A stretch of DNA of 64,000 bases from Roseomonas mucosa (GCA_945878375.1 CAMDWG010000008.1:1-64000), one strand, 5' to 3'. Shown: positions 1 through 7,929, counted from the first letter of the stretch. Notes: a model not told the origin generated them from the sequence alone. A program made the numbers and translations.

Positions 1-199
1 GACCAGCCCGACCAGCCCGACCGACCAGCCCGACCGACCAGCCCGACCAGCCCGACCAGCCCGACCAGCCCGACCAGCCCGACCAGCCCGACCAGCCCGA
101 CCGACCAGCCCGACCGACCAGCCCGACCAGCCCGACCAGCCCGACCAGCCCGACCAGCCCGACCAGCCCGACCAGCCCGACCGACCCCGACCCCGACCC
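1..199. repeat. GACCAGCCC tandem repeat with 80-bp higher-order period
   Basis: The 9-mer GACCAGCCC is repeated, interrupted by GACC insertions. The pattern GACC, one 9-mer, GACC, seven 9-mers (80 bp) begins at 19 and again at 99, and the next GACC is at 179. It decays into GACCCC units by 199. No frame on either strand has a stop, and 80 is not a multiple of 3, so the frame would shift between copies. Frame 1 stays open to TAG at 265-267. The minus strand is rich in GGG and GG runs. It could be a gene tail, a packaging or replication element, or an assembly artefact at a contig edge. Confidence 0.85.
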
Positions 200-733
200 G
201 TTTTCGTATACAATTCAAGGGTTTAGTTGCGAAAAACTGCCTTATAGCAAGCTTCAATGTTTTTTAGATTCTGTCTCATGTCATGAGAAACCGCCGCCAT
301 ATCGCGCTTAGGTAGTAACATAGCCGGGGACCCACAACCTAGGGCAGGTGCCGCGCCCCACCACCGACAGGTGATGCGCCATATATCTCCTAGCGCTTTG
401 CTATTTCTCCCGACCGGAACGCGCCGACTGTGATTACTGCCCGCGACGCGCTCCAAACCCTAAAGTACTTTCGCTACACCCAACGTCGCCTCCAACGAGC
501 CACCAACGCCGCCTCACAGCCAGGGGGACCCGCCCGGCGGGCTAGTTTCCACCCCGCGCAGCCGACCCCTCCGACAAAAATTTTGCCAAACCACGCCTCC
601 AACACACCCAGGGACCCAGCCCCCGGAGTAGTTTCAATATACAAAACAGTACTTCGTTGATATAATGCGGCCCCTTCCCTCATATTTTTGCTGCCCAGCG
701 CAGCAACTCCACCGCATCCCGACTCCGGATTTC
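200..733. other. 534 bp without a convincing gene, upstream of portal
   Basis: Short open frames exist (for example 430-660 plus) but they are proline-rich, lack a ribosome site and resemble no family I know. Visible signals are a 15-bp palindrome TCTCATGTCATGAGA at 274-288, an AT-rich inverted repeat CAAAAATTTTG near 576-586, AGTACTT at 464-470 and 648-654, and a TATAAT at 661-666. In tailed phages this place before portal normally holds the terminase large subunit, which is absent here. Confidence 0.6.
658..666 (+). promoter_or_regulatory. extended -10 promoter before portal
   Basis: TGATATAAT matches an extended -10 element (TGN plus TATAAT). It sits in an AT-rich patch just downstream of AGTACTT and 68 bp before the proposed portal start. 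No good -35 lies at the usual spacing. The same TATAAT core recurs in other phage spacers (4679, 7930, 12915, 23721). Confidence 0.4.
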
Positions 734-2191
734 ATGTTCTACTCAGCCACTTCTTCGCTCTACACGTCGCTGCCGAACACCCACGCCACAAACGGCGAGT
801 ATCTGTTCTGGTGGCCCTATTGGCAGACCATCCGCGACTGCGTGCTTGGCGAATTCATGATCAAGCAGCGCAAGCAGACCTATCTCCCGAAGGTCGAATC
901 CCAGACCGACGCCGAGTACGACGCCTATCTGCGCCGGGCGACCTTCTACAACGCGGCGTCCCGCACCGTGTCAGGCCTGGTTGGTTCGGTGCATCGCCGC
1001 GCCCCGGTCATCGAGGGCGCCCCCGACACCATCGACCTCAACAACATCACGAACGACGGTCAGTCGTTCGACATGTTCATGAAAAAGATCACCCGCGAGG
1101 TGATCCAGATGGGCCGCTTCGGCGTCATGATCGACGCCCCGCCCGACGGCGGCGCCCCCTACTGCGTCGGCTACAACACCGAAGACATCGTCGACTGGTC
1201 GACGACCCGCATCGGCAGCCGCGAGATCCTCCAATACGTGGTCCTGCGCGAGATCCGCCGCACCCGCACGCCCTTCGCCACCCTGGCGAATGAGCTGGAG
1301 GAGAATTACCGGGTCCTGTTCCTCGACGACGAGGGCATCTACCGCCAGCGGGTCTACCCGAACGGCGTCATCGACGCCGTCGACTATCAGGAGTTCACGC
1401 CCCTGATGCAGGGGCGCCCGATGACCGAAATCCCCTTCATGTTCATCAGCCCCTACGATTTCGGCTACGAGTGCGAGAAGCCGCCGATCCTCGACATCGT
1501 CCTCCTGAACCTCAGCCACTACCGCTCCTACGCGCAGTTGGAGCAGGGGCGCTACTACACCGCCACACCGGTCTACACCGTGTTCCTGGGCGGCGGTGGC
1601 GACGACGATGCCGAGTTCAAGGTCGGCCCAAACGTCGTCTGGCAGCTCGGCCAGCAGGACAAGGCCCAGATCCTTGAGTTCGGCGGCGCTGGCCTGAAGT
1701 TCCTCGAAAGCGCGCTCCTGACCAAGGAGCAGCAGATCGCCGCCCTGGGCGGCAGGCTGTCGGGCGTCGCGCGCGGCGCGGCTGCTGAGGCGCCGGAAGC
1801 CATCATCGCCCGCGAACGCGGTGAAGCCTCCTTCCTCGGCTCCGTCATCTCGACGATCAGCGAGGCGGGCAGCCGCATTCTCAGCCAGCTCGCCGCCTGG
1901 AACGGCACGCCCACCCGCGTGGGTGTGATTTACTCCTCGGAGGCGACCGAAATCCGCCTCGACGCGCGCGAGATCCGCGCGATGGCGATGCTCTACGAGA
2001 CCGGTCTGGTGCCGCTGGAGACCATTTTCACGGTCTTCCGACAGAACAACATCATCCCGAACGGCCTGACCTTCGACGAATTCCGGGTGCTGCTGCCGCA
2101 GCAGGCTCCGAAGGTCGAGAACAAGCTGATCGAGGCGGAAGGCAAGGCCCAGATCGAGCAGGAATACGCCCCGGCCCAGCCGCCGGGGTGA
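734..2191 (+). CDS. phage portal protein (DUF4055-like)
   Basis: Predicted portal, the dodecameric ring at the capsid vertex through which DNA is packaged and to which the neck attaches. The 485-residue product has the DUF4055-type layout: an N-terminal helical part rich in Tyr/Trp (YLFWWPYW), a conserved core including MGRFGVMIDAPP, and a helical C-terminal part ending in an acidic, Pro-rich tail. The frame opens at 665, but residues before the Met at 734 are low-complexity and unlike the family, so 734 is preferred; no clear Shine-Dalgarno precedes either start. It is the first recognisable gene of the structural block, followed by scaffold and coat as expected, but with no terminase before it. 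Confidence 0.82.
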   Translation: MFYSATSSLYTSLPNTHATNGEYLFWWPYWQTIRDCVLGEFMIKQRKQTYLPKVESQTDAEYDAYLRRATFYNAASRTVSGLVGSVHRRAPVIEGAPDTIDLNNITNDGQSFDMFMKKITREVIQMGRFGVMIDAPPDGGAPYCVGYNTEDIVDWSTTRIGSREILQYVVLREIRRTRTPFATLANELEENYRVLFLDDEGIYRQRVYPNGVIDAVDYQEFTPLMQGRPMTEIPFMFISPYDFGYECEKPPILDIVLLNLSHYRSYAQLEQGRYYTATPVYTVFLGGGGDDDAEFKVGPNVVWQLGQQDKAQILEFGGAGLKFLESALLTKEQQIAALGGRLSGVARGAAAEAPEAIIARERGEASFLGSVISTISEAGSRILSQLAAWNGTPTRVGVIYSSEATEIRLDAREIRAMAMLYETGLVPLETIFTVFRQNNIIPNGLTFDEFRVLLPQQAPKVENKLIEAEGKAQIEQEYAPAQPPG

Positions 2192-2321
2192 TTTTCGGTC
2201 AAATGGTGATCAAACACCAGTCAAACGGTCCCTGTTCTATTTTTTTCTTTACCTTTCAGTTCGTTTTACATAAAATATGCACCGTCGAGCAGTGGTTTGG
2301 TCTCCGATTGGTGCATGCGAT

Positions 2322-2355
2322 GGGCGAGAGGGGGCAAAAAAGCCCTCTCTCGCCC
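2322..2355 (+). terminator. hairpin after portal
   Basis: A 14-bp stem (2322-2335 with 2342-2355, one G-U pair) closes a loop of A residues. No run of T follows, so it may be a processing or stability hairpin rather than a classic terminator. It lies within the 263-bp spacer after portal, which also holds an AT-rich stretch around 2240-2275 that could contain a promoter. Confidence 0.5.
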
Positions 2356-2454
2356 GCTGTTCGACCTCCCCACCACAATAAATCCGCGACTTATGGTCCG
2401 GATTCTCGCGTCTAAGACGCCCAGCACATACTATTCCCTAAGGGAACACGACTA

Positions 2455-3306
2455 ATGTTCATTCGCGGTTTTAACCATTCCACCCTTCCCATCCTCTATC
2501 GCAATGCCGAAGGCGGCGAGAGCGGCGGCGAAGGCGCCCAGACACCCCCCGAAGCGAGCGACGGCGACAAGACGCCGGGCAGCGCCCCCTCGGGCCAGGA
2601 TGACGTCACCAAGCTGATCGAAAAGGCCGTTGCCGACGCGGTCGCAGGCCTCAAGCGCAAGAACGAAGAGGTCATTGGCGACAACAAGAAGCTGAAGGAC
2701 CAGCTCGCGTCGCTCAAGACCAAGCCCTCTCTCAGCGACGAAGAATACACCGAATTCAAGACCCTCAAGGAGCGCATGGAGCGCGACGAGCTGCTGAAGG
2801 CGCTCGCGGAGGGCAAGTCCGAAGAGGTCATCGAGAAGGTGACCCGCAAGACCAAGATCGATTACGAGGCGAAGCTCGCGGCGGAAGCCGAAGCGAAGAC
2901 CAAGGCCCTGGACGAGGCGCTCAGCTCGCGCCGCCAGCTTGAGCAGACCCTCGTCAATATGGAGATCACCAAGGCAGCCGCTGCTTCGGTGAAGCCCGCC
3001 TACCAAGACCTCGTCACCCGCCTCGTCGGGGATCGGGTCAAGCTGATCGACGGCGCGGTGCGCGTCGTGGACGCCGACGGCAACATCGAGATGGCCTCTA
3101 ACGGCAGCAAGCCGCTCGCCGTCTCCGACCTCCTTGAAACGCTGCGCGGCACTTACGCCGATCTGTTCGTCGTCTCCTCTGGCGGCGGCGCGGCGGGATC
3201 GGGCAAGCGACCGGCCGGGACATCGAGCAAGATCTCGGTCGAGGCCGCGAGCGACATGTCCTTCGAGGATTACGCCCGCCTCAGGAACGAAGGCAAGATC
3301 GGCTGA
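2455..3306 (+). CDS. capsid scaffolding protein
   Basis: A 283-residue acidic, Lys/Glu-rich protein with a Gly/Glu-rich N-terminus, a long predicted coiled coil (about residues 55-170) and a short basic C-terminal segment. This is the usual composition of phage scaffolding proteins, which assemble the procapsid and then leave. Its place between portal and coat-type genes supports this. AAGGGA lies 9 nt before the ATG. The first codons are AT-rich, unlike the GC-rich body. No protease domain is visible. The call rests on composition and position rather than a sequence motif. Confidence 0.65.
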   Translation: MFIRGFNHSTLPILYRNAEGGESGGEGAQTPPEASDGDKTPGSAPSGQDDVTKLIEKAVADAVAGLKRKNEEVIGDNKKLKDQLASLKTKPSLSDEEYTEFKTLKERMERDELLKALAEGKSEEVIEKVTRKTKIDYEAKLAAEAEAKTKALDEALSSRRQLEQTLVNMEITKAAAASVKPAYQDLVTRLVGDRVKLIDGAVRVVDADGNIEMASNGSKPLAVSDLLETLRGTYADLFVVSSGGGAAGSGKRPAGTSSKISVEAASDMSFEDYARLRNEGKIG

Positions 3307-3341
3307 TCGCCGCTCCCCACTTCAACTAAGCATACATTATT

Positions 3342-3373
3342 GGCCTCAAGGGGTTTACGCCCCCCTTGGGGCC
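3342..3373 (+). terminator. terminator after scaffold gene
   Basis: GGCCTCAAGGGG (3342-3353) pairs with CCCCTTGGGGCC (3362-3373) with one G-U pair, followed by TTTT. A separate perfect palindrome GCCGATTAATCGGC follows at 3378-3391 and could be an operator for the next gene. Confidence 0.75.
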
Positions 3374-3434
3374 TTTTGCCGATTAATCGGCCCTTTCTAA
3401 CCGCTCGATTTGATTCTCAGGAGTTAATTACTAC

Positions 3435-4592
3435 ATGTCTGGCACACTGGCCGATTCCAATCTCGGTCGCGTGGCGTTTATTGCCGAAAGCACGTTCGGC
3501 ACCACGCCCGCGACCCCCAATATGCAGATCCTCCGCGTCACCAGCTTCGATGTTGGCGCGACGAAGGAAACCGTTGTCTCCGACGAAGTCCGCAGCGACC
3601 GCATGGTCTCGGCCGTGTCGGAAGTCGCCGCGATGTCGGGCGGCACGCTGAACTTCGAACTGTCGCTCGGCGGCAGCTTCGACACACTGATCGAGGCAGC
3701 GCTGTGCGGCACCTTCTCGACCGCCCTGAGCGCCACCAACGTGGCCGTGACGACCACCTCCACCTTCAACCTCGTCGGCGCCTTCACCAACTCGGTGGTC
3801 GGTCAGTGGGTCTTCGCCTCGGGCTTCACCAACGCGGCGAATAATGGCTGGCACCGCATCACGGCGCGCACCAACGACGCCATCACCGTGTCCTCGCTGC
3901 TGGTCGTGGAGACCGCCGGCGCGGGCAAGTCGGTGCGCGGGCGCGTCCTGCGAAACGGCGTGGCGAAGCGTTCCTTCAGCTTCGAAGAAGCCTTCACCGA
4001 CATCAACCAGTTCTTCGTCTTCCGGGGCCAGCGCGTCGGCACGATGGCGCTCGATGTGACGGCGGGCCAGATCGTGACAGGTTCGTTCGGCCTTCAGGGC
4101 GCCGCGTCCGCTTCGGGGTCTACGTCCTTCGCGACCACAACCACCCCCGCCACCTCGACATCCACCATCAACGCCACGTCGAACGTCGGCGCGGTGCTGG
4201 AAGCGGGCACCTACACGGCGCTGACCACCGCGATCCAGAGCTTCAGCCTGAACCTCGACAACGCGTTGCGGAACCAGATGGCGGTGGGGAACAAGTTCCC
4301 GGCCGGTATCGGTTACGGTCGCCAAACGGTGTCGGGCTCGCTGAACGCCTATTTCCAGAACCGCGCGCTCTACGACAAGTTCCTCAACCACGACGCGACT
4401 TCCCTGTCCTTCGCCCTGGGCGACAGCGCAGGCAACGCCATGCGGATCACCCTCCCCCGCGTGTTCTTCAATTCGTCCAACCCGAATATTGCGGGCATCG
4501 ATCAGGACGTGATGGAGAATATCGAGTTTACGGCGGTGCAGGACAGCGCGACGAATTGCCAGATCCAGATCGACATGGTCCCGAGCGTCTGA
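3435..4592 (+). CDS. phage tail tube protein
   Basis: The 385-residue product matches the long siphovirus tail-tube family in its N-terminal signature, where a start such as FIAESTFGTTPATP leads into a segment with SDEVRSDRM, and in alternating beta-rich Ser/Thr segments. It would form the rings of the inner tube through which DNA passes. AGGAG lies 11 nt upstream of the ATG. The gene sits between scaffold and coat, away from the tail terminator, chaperone and tape-measure genes at 15.5-23 kb, which is unusual. Promoter-like and terminator-like signals on both sides suggest separate expression, as expected for a high-copy protein. Confidence 0.72.
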   Translation: MSGTLADSNLGRVAFIAESTFGTTPATPNMQILRVTSFDVGATKETVVSDEVRSDRMVSAVSEVAAMSGGTLNFELSLGGSFDTLIEAALCGTFSTALSATNVAVTTTSTFNLVGAFTNSVVGQWVFASGFTNAANNGWHRITARTNDAITVSSLLVVETAGAGKSVRGRVLRNGVAKRSFSFEEAFTDINQFFVFRGQRVGTMALDVTAGQIVTGSFGLQGAASASGSTSFATTTTPATSTSTINATSNVGAVLEAGTYTALTTAIQSFSLNLDNALRNQMAVGNKFPAGIGYGRQTVSGSLNAYFQNRALYDKFLNHDATSLSFALGDSAGNAMRITLPRVFFNSSNPNIAGIDQDVMENIEFTAVQDSATNCQIQIDMVPSV

Positions 4593-4600
4593 AGCTGAGG

Positions 4601-4620
4601 GTGGGGGATTTATCCCCCAC
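4601..4620 (+). terminator. terminator after tail tube gene
   Basis: GTGGGGGA (4601-4608) pairs perfectly with TCCCCCAC (4613-4620) around a TTTA loop, followed by TTTC. It begins 8 nt after the stop codon. Confidence 0.8.
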
Positions 4621-4717
4621 TTTCAATTGGATACTTCGAACACGTTCGATAAGTATTCCAAAATTGAGAAAGTACTTATATAATAGTGCGCTTTCTCATT
4701 ATGGCGGTTAAGCCGCC
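4621..4717 (+). promoter_or_regulatory. structured promoter/leader of the coat protein gene
   Basis: Three inverted repeats lie in sequence. A long AT-rich imperfect hairpin (about 4621-4670) has the core CGAAC-AC-GTTCG. Then GAGAAAG (4666-4672) and CTTTCTC (4691-4697) flank AGTACTT and TATAAT (4679-4684). Last is GGCGG/CCGCC at 4703-4717. The TATAAT is a likely -10 for the coat gene. The hairpins could stabilise the mRNA or bind a regulator; neither is shown by sequence alone. Confidence 0.5.
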
Positions 4718-4790
4718 AATACTGCTCTTCACTTTCCTACCACACCAAATCGGGCGCCGCCCCATTTTGAGAAAAGGTTAATCTTTTAAT

Positions 4791-5894
4791 ATGCCTATGC
4801 TTACTCCGAATATTATTGCTCGGGAATCGCTGCTGATTCTCAGCAATAATCTGGTCGCCTCCTCGCTGGTCTACAAGGGCGACACTTCCAACTTCCTGGG
4901 CGCCGCTGTTGGCGACACCATCACCATCCGCCGCCCCGCCTCCTTCGCCGTGAACGAGTTCTCCTCGTCCATCAGCACGCAGGGCGTGAACGAAGGCTCC
5001 GTGCCGCTGGTTCTTGAGAAGCACTTCGACATCTCCGTCGAGCTGACTTCCAAGCAGACGACCCTGGAGCTGAACGACTTCGCTGAGCAGGTGATCCGCC
5101 CGGCGATGACCAACATGGCCGAAGCCATCGATACCTACATCTACAGCAAGTACGCCGAGATCTACGACATCGTGGGCGACGGTACGCTGAACACGGTGGG
5201 CGATCTCGCTGGCGCCGACCGCAAGCTGATGGAAAAGAAGGTCCCGATGTCGGGCCGCGTGGGCTTCCTGTCCCCCGCCGCCAAGGCCGCGTTCCTGTCC
5301 ATCGACAACCTGAACCGCCTCGACAGCCGTGGCGCCGCTGGTCTGACCGCCCTGACAGAGGCCTCGCTCGGCCGCGTGATGGCGATTGACTTCTACGGCG
5401 CGCAGGGCGTGGCTCGCCACGTTGCGGGCGTTCCGGGCGGTACACCGGTTGCGGCTGGTACGGCTGGCGCTTCCACGGTCGCCGTGACTGCGGGCGGCGC
5501 TGCGGGCACCTTCAAGAAGGGCGACATCGTCTCCTTCGCGGGTGTGACGCAGACCTTCGTCGTGACTGCCGACCTGACTCTGAGCGGCGCGGGCGCCGGT
5601 ACGCTGGCTATCGCCCCGGCTCTGACCTCGACGATCAGCGGCGCTGCCGTGACGGTTGCTGCCTCGCACGACGCCAACATCATCGGTCATCCGCGTGGTC
5701 TCTCGCTGGCCTCCGTGCCGCTGGAGCTGCCGATGGAAGCGATGGGTGCGGCGACGCTCGCGGCCAATGGCTTCAACATCCGCGTGGTCTACGACTACGA
5801 CATCAACAGCAAGAAGAACGTCATCTCCTTCGACGCCCTCGTCGGCGCGAAGGTGACGGACCCGCGCCTCCTGGCGCGTTTCAACGCTGGTTGA
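4791..5894 (+). CDS. major capsid protein, P22 coat type
   Basis: The 367-residue product has the hallmarks of the P22 gp5-like coat family (HK97 fold): an N-terminal segment leading into VGDTITIRRPASF, a middle part with SVELTSKQ and a spine-helix-like stretch, and a C-terminal beta insertion with FKKGDIVSFAGV followed by QTFVVTADLT. It builds the icosahedral shell on the scaffold. The first 20 codons are AT-rich while the body is GC-rich, a pattern that reduces mRNA structure at the start. Two in-frame ATGs (4791, 4797) are possible; a weak AAAAGG lies upstream. A strong terminator follows, so it is probably monocistronic. Confidence 0.88.
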   Translation: MPMLTPNIIARESLLILSNNLVASSLVYKGDTSNFLGAAVGDTITIRRPASFAVNEFSSSISTQGVNEGSVPLVLEKHFDISVELTSKQTTLELNDFAEQVIRPAMTNMAEAIDTYIYSKYAEIYDIVGDGTLNTVGDLAGADRKLMEKKVPMSGRVGFLSPAAKAAFLSIDNLNRLDSRGAAGLTALTEASLGRVMAIDFYGAQGVARHVAGVPGGTPVAAGTAGASTVAVTAGGAAGTFKKGDIVSFAGVTQTFVVTADLTLSGAGAGTLAIAPALTSTISGAAVTVAASHDANIIGHPRGLSLASVPLELPMEAMGAATLAANGFNIRVVYDYDINSKKNVISFDALVGAKVTDPRLLARFNAG

Positions 5895-5904
5895 TTTTAA
5901 CAGG

Positions 5905-5928
5905 GGAGACCTTTCGGGGTCTCCCCAT
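5905..5928 (+). terminator. terminator after coat protein gene
   Basis: GGGGAGACC (5905-5913) pairs perfectly with GGTCTCCCC (5920-5928), followed by the T-rich stretch ATCCTATTTT. It begins about 10 nt after the coat stop codon. Confidence 0.85.
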
Positions 5929-5950
5929 CCTATTTTCAGTCAAGCAGAAC

Positions 5951-6163
5951 ATGCCTCTCGTTACTCTTTTTCGAGGTGATGAACTGGCTCTCGTAGATAC
6001 CGATACAAAAGCAACCTACGAGAACTTCATCGCACATGGCTGGGCGCACGAAGGCCCGGCCCAGATGGTAGAGACACCGCCTCCTGCGGAAACGCCCCCG
6101 GCCAAAGCCGAAGAGCCCAAGGTTGAGAATGCTTCGCCCAGAGGCCGCAAGGCGAAGCAGTAA
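5951..6163 (+). CDS. small phage protein next to coat gene, unknown
   Basis: A 70-residue product: an N-terminal half with hydrophobic and charged residues (VTLFRGDELALVDTD), then a Pro/Glu/Ala-rich linker and a basic Arg/Lys tail. Small acidic-basic proteins directly after coat genes are often head-tail joining or decoration proteins, but I recognise no family. The frame opens at 5891 inside the coat terminator, so the ATG at 5951 after the hairpin is preferred, although no ribosome site is evident. A strong terminator follows. Confidence 0.55.
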   Translation: MPLVTLFRGDELALVDTDTKATYENFIAHGWAHEGPAQMVETPPPAETPPAKAEEPKVENASPRGRKAKQ

Positions 6164-6185
6164 CCCAGGGCTTCCGATTGATATG

Positions 6186-6218
6186 AACGCTGAACTGTAT
6201 GGCCGACAGTTCAGCGTT
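6186..6218 (+). terminator. terminator before lysis cassette
   Basis: AACGCTGAACTG (6186-6197) pairs perfectly with CAGTTCAGCGTT (6207-6218) and is followed by TTTATTT. It is the clearest intrinsic terminator in the phage region. Confidence 0.88.
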
Positions 6219-6230
6219 TTTATTTAGAGG

Positions 6231-6590
6231 ATGAAAGCCGTGGAATTAGCTCTTCGAGATTTATTTGTCGTTCTAGGCTTTGTAATCAGCCTCGCCGGGT
6301 TTTGGTACAAAATGAACGCCGACATTGCCGAGAAGATCGACAAGGTCCGCGAGACCAGCGCCAGCAAAACCGACGTGGCCCAGATCAAAGATGACGTCTC
6401 CAGTATGCGCGCCAACGCCATCAGCCGTCAGGAACACGACCGCGACATCGAGAAGGTCAAGGAAGAGATCCGCACCTTCCGCGACGAGGTCCGCGAAGAC
6501 ATCCGGTCTCTGTCCCACACGCTCAGCACGCGCTTCGACATCATGATGCAGCGCATGTTTGACATTCAGACTGATCAGAAAAAGCCATGA
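6231..6590 (+). CDS. membrane-anchored coiled-coil protein of the lysis cassette (holin-like candidate)
   Basis: A 119-residue protein with one N-terminal membrane segment (about residues 9-27) and a charged coiled coil to the end. Its stop overlaps the lysozyme start (ATGA), so it is translationally coupled to the endolysin; holins, antiholins or lysis regulators usually hold this place. AGAGG abuts the ATG at 6231, leaving no spacing. A GTG at 6240 would have normal spacing from AGAGG and may be the true start. One membrane segment plus a long coiled coil is not a classic holin, so the role is inferred from context. Confidence 0.55.
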   Translation: MKAVELALRDLFVVLGFVISLAGFWYKMNADIAEKIDKVRETSASKTDVAQIKDDVSSMRANAISRQEHDRDIEKVKEEIRTFRDEVREDIRSLSHTLSTRFDIMMQRMFDIQTDQKKP

Positions 6591-7339
6591 AGACGCATCT
6601 GGCCGGGATCGAACTGATCAAGCAGTTCGAAGGTTTGGTTGACGGCGACCCGAAGACCCCCGGCCTCGATCCCTACATCTGCCCGACCGGATACGTCACC
6701 ATCGGCTTCGGTCACGTCCTCAAGGACAGCAGCGGTCAGATGCTGCGCGGGCGCGAGGGACTGGCGCGCGCCAAGCAGCTCCACAAGCCGATCACCACTG
6801 AAGACGCGGACGAGCTACTGGCTTCGGATCTCGCGATCTTCGAATCTGACGTCCGCCGTCTTACACAAGGCGTGACCTTGAACGAGAACCAGTTCTCCGC
6901 GCTGGTCTCCTTCACCTTCAATCTCGGCGCGGGGGCGTTTCAGCGCTCCACCATGCGGCGGCAGTTGCTGGAAGGTCGCTTCGATCTCGCAGCCAATGAG
7001 TTTCCTAAGTGGGTGAAGGGCGACACCAACGGCGACGGCAAGTTAGAGACTTTGCCGGGCTTGGTGCGACGTCGAGAAGCGGAACGGCAGCTCTTCCTCC
7101 GTGAGGTCAAGCCGCTGACCCGCAGCCGCACCATCATGGGCGCCGCAGGCGCAGCGTCCGCTACCACCGCTTCCGTTATCGCAGAGGTCAGCGACGAGCT
7201 GGCGCGCGCCGACGCAGCGGTCAGCGCCACCGGCACAGAGATCGATATTCTGAAGTTCGTCCTGGCTGGTCTCGCCATCGCAGGCGCGTTGTTCGCGATC
7301 TACGCCCGTGTCGACGACCGGATGCGGAAGGGACACTGA
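6587..7339 (+). CDS. phage lysozyme (endolysin, GH24) with C-terminal membrane segment
   Basis: A muramidase that cleaves the MurNAc-GlcNAc bond in peptidoglycan at lysis. The GH24 fold is seen from IKQFEGL (Glu15), GYVTIGFGHV (Thr38), LNENQFSALVSFTFNLG and the late GLVRRREAE motif. In the T4-type E-D-T triad, the Asp position here is Cys32, so it belongs to the E-C-T variant. About eight extra residues lie between Glu15 and Cys32 compared with T4 lysozyme. Residues 1-165 form the enzyme; a linker and one C-terminal membrane helix (about 220-240) follow, which is odd for a soluble endolysin and would tether it to the inner membrane. It overlaps the upstream gene and the downstream Rz start. 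Confidence 0.85.
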   Translation: MKTHLAGIELIKQFEGLVDGDPKTPGLDPYICPTGYVTIGFGHVLKDSSGQMLRGREGLARAKQLHKPITTEDADELLASDLAIFESDVRRLTQGVTLNENQFSALVSFTFNLGAGAFQRSTMRRQLLEGRFDLAANEFPKWVKGDTNGDGKLETLPGLVRRREAERQLFLREVKPLTRSRTIMGAAGAASATTASVIAEVSDELARADAAVSATGTEIDILKFVLAGLAIAGALFAIYARVDDRMRKGH

Positions 7340-7707
7340 TGCTCACCGCCGTCACCTTCGCCCTGTCGACCCTCGTCGGCGGCGTCCAAAAGTACTTTAT
7401 GGCTGGGCTCCTCGCCCTCCTTCTCCTGACCAGCGCAGCGATGCTGGTCTACCGGGCCAACTATCAGGCGGAACATGCCGCCCGCACGGCGGCAGAACAG
7501 AATCTCCGTCAGGCCCAAGACACCATCGAGGCGATGCGTCGCGCGCATGTAGCCCAGGTCGAAGCGCTGACACGCGCTGAAGCTGAAGCCCGCCGCCTGT
7601 CCGAGCAGCGACGCACGTCGCGCGAGCGAGTTCTCAATGCCCCACCCACACAAGACGGCCCTGTCTCTCCTCTGCTGCGCTGCGCTGTTGCAGGCCTGTG
7701 CCAGTAA
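7339..7707 (+). CDS. Rz-like inner-membrane spanin
   Basis: A 122-residue protein with one N-terminal membrane segment (about 19-38) and a periplasmic Ala/Glu/Arg-rich coiled coil, the architecture of i-spanins such as lambda Rz. Spanins fuse inner and outer membranes in the last step of lysis of Gram-negative hosts. It starts in a TGATG overlap with the lysozyme stop. The Rz1-type lipoprotein gene begins inside it in another frame, the classic embedded arrangement. AGTACTT occurs near its start at 7391. Confidence 0.8.
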   Translation: MLTAVTFALSTLVGGVQKYFMAGLLALLLLTSAAMLVYRANYQAEHAARTAAEQNLRQAQDTIEAMRRAHVAQVEALTRAEAEARRLSEQRRTSRERVLNAPPTQDGPVSPLLRCAVAGLCQ

Positions 7708-7900
7708 GCCGCCCAGCCCGCCGCCGTTCCGTATTCCGGACGCGTTGCTGAGCTGCCCGGCGGAACCCGCCCCGCCTTCCACTCTGCGATCCCAACGTGA
7801 CGTGGCGCTCTACGTCATCGATCTGCGGGCCTATGGCCGCACATGCGAGGCGCAGCTCCTCGAAATCCGACGCTTGCAGGATAGCGCCCCGCATCAGTAA
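7637..7900 (+). CDS. Rz1-like outer-membrane lipoprotein spanin
   Basis: An 87-residue product with a short basic N-terminus, hydrophobic stretch and lipobox LQAC (Cys21), followed by a Pro-rich segment (KPPSPPPF). These are the marks of Rz1-type o-spanins, anchored by lipid in the outer membrane and joining the Rz periplasmic domain. It overlaps the 3' end of Rz in the +1 frame by 71 nt. It is longer than lambda Rz1, with an additional C-terminal helical part. Confidence 0.82.
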   Translation: MPHPHKTALSLLCCAALLQACASKPPSPPPFRIPDALLSCPAEPAPPSTLRSQRDVALYVIDLRAYGRTCEAQLLEIRRLQDSAPHQ

Positions 7901-7929
7901 TCTTCATTCAATTCTGACGCGTTGCACTG

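Noticed and set aside
1-199. CRISPR array
   Set aside because: The units are 9 and 13 bp without unique spacers of constant length, and no cas gene is near.
223-683. Three short open frames (223-456 minus, 430-660 plus, 474-683 minus)
   Set aside because: They overlap one another, lack ribosome sites, have odd composition and match no family I know.
971-1519. Long minus-strand frame opposite portal
   Set aside because: Asp/Val/Gly-rich shadow typical of the antisense of a high-GC gene; the plus-strand gene is well supported.
2188-2415. 75-codon frame in the spacer after portal
   Set aside because: It covers the hairpin and AT-rich promoter-like sequence and has no protein-like features.
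3417-5690. Long antisense frames opposite tail tube and coat genes
   Set aside because: Composition (Arg/Gly/His) is that of antisense shadows; they share no domain with known proteins.
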